Positions 29,639-33,053 of a stretch of DNA of 33,053 nucleotides are shown one piece after another. The notes below the pieces were generated by a model. It was given only the letters and a program-made list of their open reading frames with translations, had not been told where the DNA came from and made no database searches. Made by a program: the position numbers and the translations under genes. How positions within the stretch are numbered: position 1 is the stretch's first letter; the number at the start of each line of letters is the position of its first letter. The stretch comes from an uncultured Erysipelotrichaceae bacterium (GTDB lineage: Bacteria > Bacillota_I > Bacilli_A > RF39 > UBA660), in the NCBI GenBank assembly GCA_902783895.1, contig CACZST010000020.1, forward strand, positions 1 to 33,053. Direction: 5' to 3'.

Positions 29639-31711
29639 ATGGCTCGTGAATATAGTATAGATCACACACGTAATATCGGAATCATGGCCCACATCGATGC
29701 GGGTAAAACAACATGTACCGAAAGAATCTTATACCATACAGGAAAAATCCATAAAATAGGTGAAACACATGATGGTGCCGCTCAAATGGACTGGATGGAA
29801 CAAGAACAAGAACGTGGTATTACCATTACTTCAGCAGCAACAACTGCTCACTGGAAAGGTTACAGATTAAACATAATCGACACTCCAGGACACGTTGACT
29901 TTACTGTTGAAGTACAAAGAAGTTTAAGAGTCTTAGATGGAGCTGTTGCTCTAATCGATGCCTCACAAGGTGTTGAACCTCAAACTGAAACTGTATGGCG
30001 TCAAGCTGATGACTATAATGTTCCAAGAATGATTTTTGCCAATAAAATGGATAAATTAGGTGCGGACTTCCAATATAGTTTAGACAGTATCGAAGAACGT
30101 TTAGGTGTAAACGCAAAACCAATTGAATGGCCAATTGGTGCTGAAAGTGAATTCAACGGTGTTATTGATTTAGTAACAATGAAAGCTTATCATTTTGATG
30201 GTAAACCTGAAGAAAACGCTACTGAAATCGAAATTCCAGAAGAATTAAGAAAACAAGCTGAAGAAAAACATAACGAACTTGTTGAAACAGTTGTTGAATT
30301 CGATGATGAATTAATGAATAAATACCTAGAAGGTGAAGAAATTTCTGTTGAAGAAATTAAAAGAGCAATCCGTAAAGGAGTACTTGAAGTTAAATTCTTC
30401 CCAGTAATGTGCGGAACTGCCCTAGGTAACATGGGAATCAAACCATTACTAGATGCTATCAATGATTACCTTCCATCACCAGCTGATGTTGAATCTATCA
30501 AAGGTGTAGATATGGATGGTAACCCAATTGAAAGACATCCAAGTGATAGTCAACCATTCTCATCATTAGCATTCAAAGTTATGACTGACCCATTTGTTGG
30601 TAAATTAACATTCATCAGAGTTTATTCTGGTAAATTAGCAAGTGGTTCATATACATTAAATGCTAATAAAAACAAAAAGGAAAGAATTGGTCGTATCTTA
30701 TTGATGCACGCCAACCACAGACAAGAAATATCTGAAGCATATACTGGAGATATCATTGCTGCAGTAGGTTTAAAAGCTACAACAACAGGTGATACATTAT
30801 GTGACGAAAAACATGCATGTATCTTAGCTCCAATGGAATTCCCAGAACCAGTTATTGAACTTGCTGTTGAACCTAAATCTAAAGCTGACCAAGATAAAAT
30901 GGCCTTAGCTTTACAAAAATTATCTGAAGAAGACCCAACATTTAGAGCATCAACTGATCCAGAAACTGGACAAACTATTATTGCTGGTGTTGGAGAACTT
31001 CACTTAGATATCATTGTTGACCGTATGAAAAGAGAATTTAACGTTGAAGCCAACGTTGGTAATCCACAAGTTTCTTATAGAGAAACAATCAAAACAGCTG
31101 CTGACTGTGAAGGTAAATATATCAAACAATCAGGTGGTCGTGGACAATATGGTCACGTATGGGTTAAATTTGAACCAAACCCAGGTAAAGGATATGAATT
31201 TGTTGACGCTATTGTTGGAGGAGCTGTTCCAAGAGAATATATTCCAGTTGTTGACAAAGGACTTCAAGAAGCTTTAGAATCTGGTGTTTTAGCTGGATTC
31301 CCAATGATGGATGTAAAAGCTACATTATTTGATGGTTCTTACCACGATGTAGACTCATCTGAAATGGCTTTCAAAGTTGCAGCTTCACTTGCATTAAAAG
31401 AAGCTAAAAATAAATGTAACCCGGTTATCTTAGAGCCAATCATGAAAGTTCAAATTAGTGTTCCAGATGAATACCTAGGAACAATCATGGGTGATATTAC
31501 TTCAAGAAGAGGACGTCCACTTGGACAAGAATCAAGAGGTAAAGCTCTAAAAGTTGACGCAATGGTTCCACTTGCATCAATGTTCGGTTACGTAACAACC
31601 TTAAGATCTAACACTCAAGGTCGTGGAGTCTTCTCAATGGAATTTGACCATTATGAAGAAGTTCCAAAGAATATCGCAGAAGATATTATCAAAAAAAATG
31701 GTGGAAACTAG
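29639..31711 (+). CDS. fusA: Elongation factor G
   Basis: A 690-residue translocation GTPase. G1 is AHIDAGKTT, the switch region has [12 protein letters not shown]3 is DTPGHVDF and G4 is NKMD. Domains II to V follow in the usual order; the domain IV tip lies around the [10 protein letters not shown] region and the C-terminal part has [11 protein letters not shown]-type sequence. Its length is normal. It is 15 bases after rpsG with AGAAAGGAA before the ATG. Codon use shows high-expression bias. Confidence 0.98.
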   Translation: MAREYSIDHTRNIGIMAHIDAGKTTCTERILYHTGKIHKIGETHDGAAQMDWMEQEQERGITITSAATTAHWKGYRLNIIDTPGHVDFTVEVQRSLRVLDGAVALIDASQGVEPQTETVWRQADDYNVPRMIFANKMDKLGADFQYSLDSIEERLGVNAKPIEWPIGAESEFNGVIDLVTMKAYHFDGKPEENATEIEIPEELRKQAEEKHNELVETVVEFDDELMNKYLEGEEISVEEIKRAIRKGVLEVKFFPVMCGTALGNMGIKPLLDAINDYLPSPADVESIKGVDMDGNPIERHPSDSQPFSSLAFKVMTDPFVGKLTFIRVYSGKLASGSYTLNANKNKKERIGRILLMHANHRQEISEAYTGDIIAAVGLKATTTGDTLCDEKHACILAPMEFPEPVIELAVEPKSKADQDKMALALQKLSEEDPTFRASTDPETGQTIIAGVGELHLDIIVDRMKREFNVEANVGNPQVSYRETIKTAADCEGKYIKQSGGRGQYGHVWVKFEPNPGKGYEFVDAIVGGAVPREYIPVVDKGLQEALESGVLAGFPMMDVKATLFDGSYHDVDSSEMAFKVAASLALKEAKNKCNPVILEPIMKVQISVPDEYLGTIMGDITSRRGRPLGQESRGKALKVDAMVPLASMFGYVTTLRSNTQGRGVFSMEFDHYEEVPKNIAEDIIKKNGGN

Positions 31712-31721
31712 TATAAAGTAC

Positions 31722-31750
31722 TTGAAATTTTAATCCACTATTGATAAAAT
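31722..31750 (+). promoter_or_regulatory. Internal promoter for tuf
   Basis: TTGAAA, 17 bases, TAAAAT in the 72-base fusA-tuf spacer, allowing extra tuf transcription. Confidence 0.65.
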
Positions 31751-31783
31751 ATTAAATGAAATAGAAAAGAGGAGAAATATTAT

Positions 31784-32968
31784 ATGGCAAAAGAAAAATT
31801 TGATCGTTCAAAACCACACGTTAATATTGGTACTATCGGACACGTTGACCATGGTAAAACAACATTAACAGCCGCTATTAGTGATTACCTTGCTAAAAAA
31901 GGTTTAGCTAAGCGTGAAGACTTTTCAGATATTGATAAAGCACCTGAAGAAAGAGAAAGAGGTATTACAATCAATACTGCTCATATCGAATATGAGACTG
32001 AAAACAGACACTACGCACACGTAGACTGTCCAGGCCATGCTGATTACGTTAAAAACATGATCACTGGTGCTGCTCAAATGGATGGTGGTATCCTAGTAGT
32101 TGCTGCTACAGATGGTCCAATGCCTCAAACAAGAGAACATATCTTACTTGCTCGTCAAGTTGGTGTTCCACGTATGGTTGTTTTCTTAAACAAATGTGAC
32201 ATGGTAGATGATGAAGAACTTCTTGACCTAGTTGAAATGGAAGTTAGAGAATTATTATCTGAATATGGTTACGATGGAGATGAAACTCCAATGATTAGAG
32301 GTTCAGCTCTTAAAGCTCTTGAAGGAGACGCTGCTTACGAAGAAAAAATTGGTGAACTTATGAATGCTGTTGATACTTGGATCGAAACTCCAGCTAGAGA
32401 CAATGATAAACCATTCTTAATGCCAATTGAAGACGTATTCACTATCACTGGACGTGGTACAGTTGTTACTGGACGTGTTGAACGTGGTGAATTAAAACTA
32501 AACGAAGAAGTTGAAATCGTTGGTTTAAAACCTACAAAGAAAACAGTAGTTACTGGAATTGAAATGTTCAGAAAGCAATTAGACTTTACTGAAGCCGGAG
32601 ATAATACCGGACTATTACTTCGTGGTGTTAACCGTGAAGACGTTGAAAGAGGACAAGTTATTGCTAAACCTGGATCAGTTACTCCACACACTAAATTTAA
32701 AGCGCAAGTTTACGTTTTAACTAAAGAAGAAGGTGGAAGACATACTCCATTCTTCAGTAACTATCGTCCACAATTCTACTTCAGAACTACAGACGTAACT
32801 GGTGTTATCGAACTACCTGAAGGAGTTGAAATGGTAATGCCTGGTGATAACGTTGAAATGACAGTAGAATTAATCGCACCAATCGCTATTGAAAATGGTA
32901 CTAAATTCTCAATCCGTGAAGGTGGAAGAACAGTTGGTGCAGGTAACGTTTCAGAAGTTATTAAATAA
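31784..32968 (+). CDS. tuf: Elongation factor Tu
   Basis: A 394-residue GTPase that brings aminoacyl-tRNA to the ribosome. G1 is GHVDHGKTT, switch I has [13 protein letters not shown]3 is DCPGHADY and G4 is NKCD. Domains II and III are complete, ending in [15 protein letters not shown]. Its ATG is preceded by GAGGAGAA. It is the final recognised gene of the window and follows fusA with a spacer holding its own promoter. Confidence 0.98.
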   Translation: MAKEKFDRSKPHVNIGTIGHVDHGKTTLTAAISDYLAKKGLAKREDFSDIDKAPEERERGITINTAHIEYETENRHYAHVDCPGHADYVKNMITGAAQMDGGILVVAATDGPMPQTREHILLARQVGVPRMVVFLNKCDMVDDEELLDLVEMEVRELLSEYGYDGDETPMIRGSALKALEGDAAYEEKIGELMNAVDTWIETPARDNDKPFLMPIEDVFTITGRGTVVTGRVERGELKLNEEVEIVGLKPTKKTVVTGIEMFRKQLDFTEAGDNTGLLLRGVNREDVERGQVIAKPGSVTPHTKFKAQVYVLTKEEGGRHTPFFSNYRPQFYFRTTDVTGVIELPEGVEMVMPGDNVEMTVELIAPIAIENGTKFSIREGGRTVGAGNVSEVIK

Positions 32969-32999
32969 TAAAAAATATGTAAAGAAGCATAAAAATTAA

Positions 33000-33019
33000 G
33001 TGAACCCCAAATAGTTCAC
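33000..33019. repeat. Inverted repeat after tuf
   Basis: GTGAAC-N8-GTTCAC forms a 6-bp stem, but no T run follows, so it is not an ordinary terminator. A second stem (TTAGAA / TTCTAA, 33037-33052) reaches the window edge and could be the tuf terminator if T residues follow. Confidence 0.5.
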
Positions 33020-33053
33020 AACAATAAAAAGAAGATTTAGAAAAAATTCTAAG

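Noticed and set aside
31044-31277. Second + strand frame inside fusA
   Set aside because: It lies wholly within the conserved fusA frame and its translation shows no domain; shadow frame.
1-33053. CRISPR array, transposase or rRNA/tRNA genes
   Set aside because: No regularly spaced repeats, no insertion sequence ends with transposase, and no recognisable rRNA or tRNA sequence were found.

Overview
This is A+T-rich, densely packed DNA from a Gram-positive bacterium of the Firmicutes (Bacillota) type. Every confident gene lies on the + strand. TGA ends several genes (for example yqfC, yqfD and the response regulator), so the standard bacterial code applies and this is not a Mycoplasma-type code. 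Sporulation genes (yqfC, yqfD), the ybeY-dgkA-cdd-era cluster, a yqzL-recO pair, Bce-type resistance genes and a str operon point to Bacilli or a related, possibly gut-dwelling, low-GC lineage. The lineage is inferred; no rRNA is present to confirm it.

Region 1 (1-4157) looks accessory. It opens inside a reverse transcriptase of the defence/abortive-infection type, which runs off the left edge and is followed by a small SH3-like protein. Next come a terminator, a perfect 11-bp tandem repeat and a C-rich, three-hairpin structure that may be a small RNA; together these resemble the edge of an integrated element. A hypothetical protein, an ASCH-domain protein and a DUF2130 coiled-coil/nuclease-fold protein follow.

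Region 2 (4190-9637) is centred on metals: a cytosolic Cu/Zn superoxide dismutase-like protein, an M14 carboxypeptidase-like protein, and a copper operon (csoR, membrane-anchored thioredoxin, copZ, copA) driven by a promoter whose spacer is a perfect CsoR-type palindrome.

Region 3 (9722-18163) is mostly housekeeping: DUF1292 plus a large coiled-coil protein; an NfeD/SPFH membrane pair; the overlapping chain yqfC-yqfD-vanZ-ybeY-dgkA-cdd-era; then yqzL-recO.

Region 4 (18218-23825) is a Bce-like envelope-stress module: response regulator, intramembrane-sensing kinase, ABC ATPase and large permease. Two extra genes (a winged-helix-like protein and a SMUG2-like uracil-DNA glycosylase) sit between kinase and transporter. 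The glycosylase is bracketed by an 18-bp direct repeat, and the permease seems to have lost its last residues through a one-base frameshift.

Region 5 (23967-33053) holds deoD, a pair of M16 peptidase-family genes (one without the zinc motif), a pilin-like surface protein with a large C-terminal domain, and the str operon rpsL-rpsG-fusA followed by tuf. The ribosomal and elongation-factor genes use noticeably more CGT arginine codons than the rest of the window, as expected for high expression.

No complete novel system is proven. The best candidates for something undescribed are the left-edge reverse transcriptase locus with its adjacent structured RNA, the glycosylase insertion in the Bce module, and the pilin-fusion protein.
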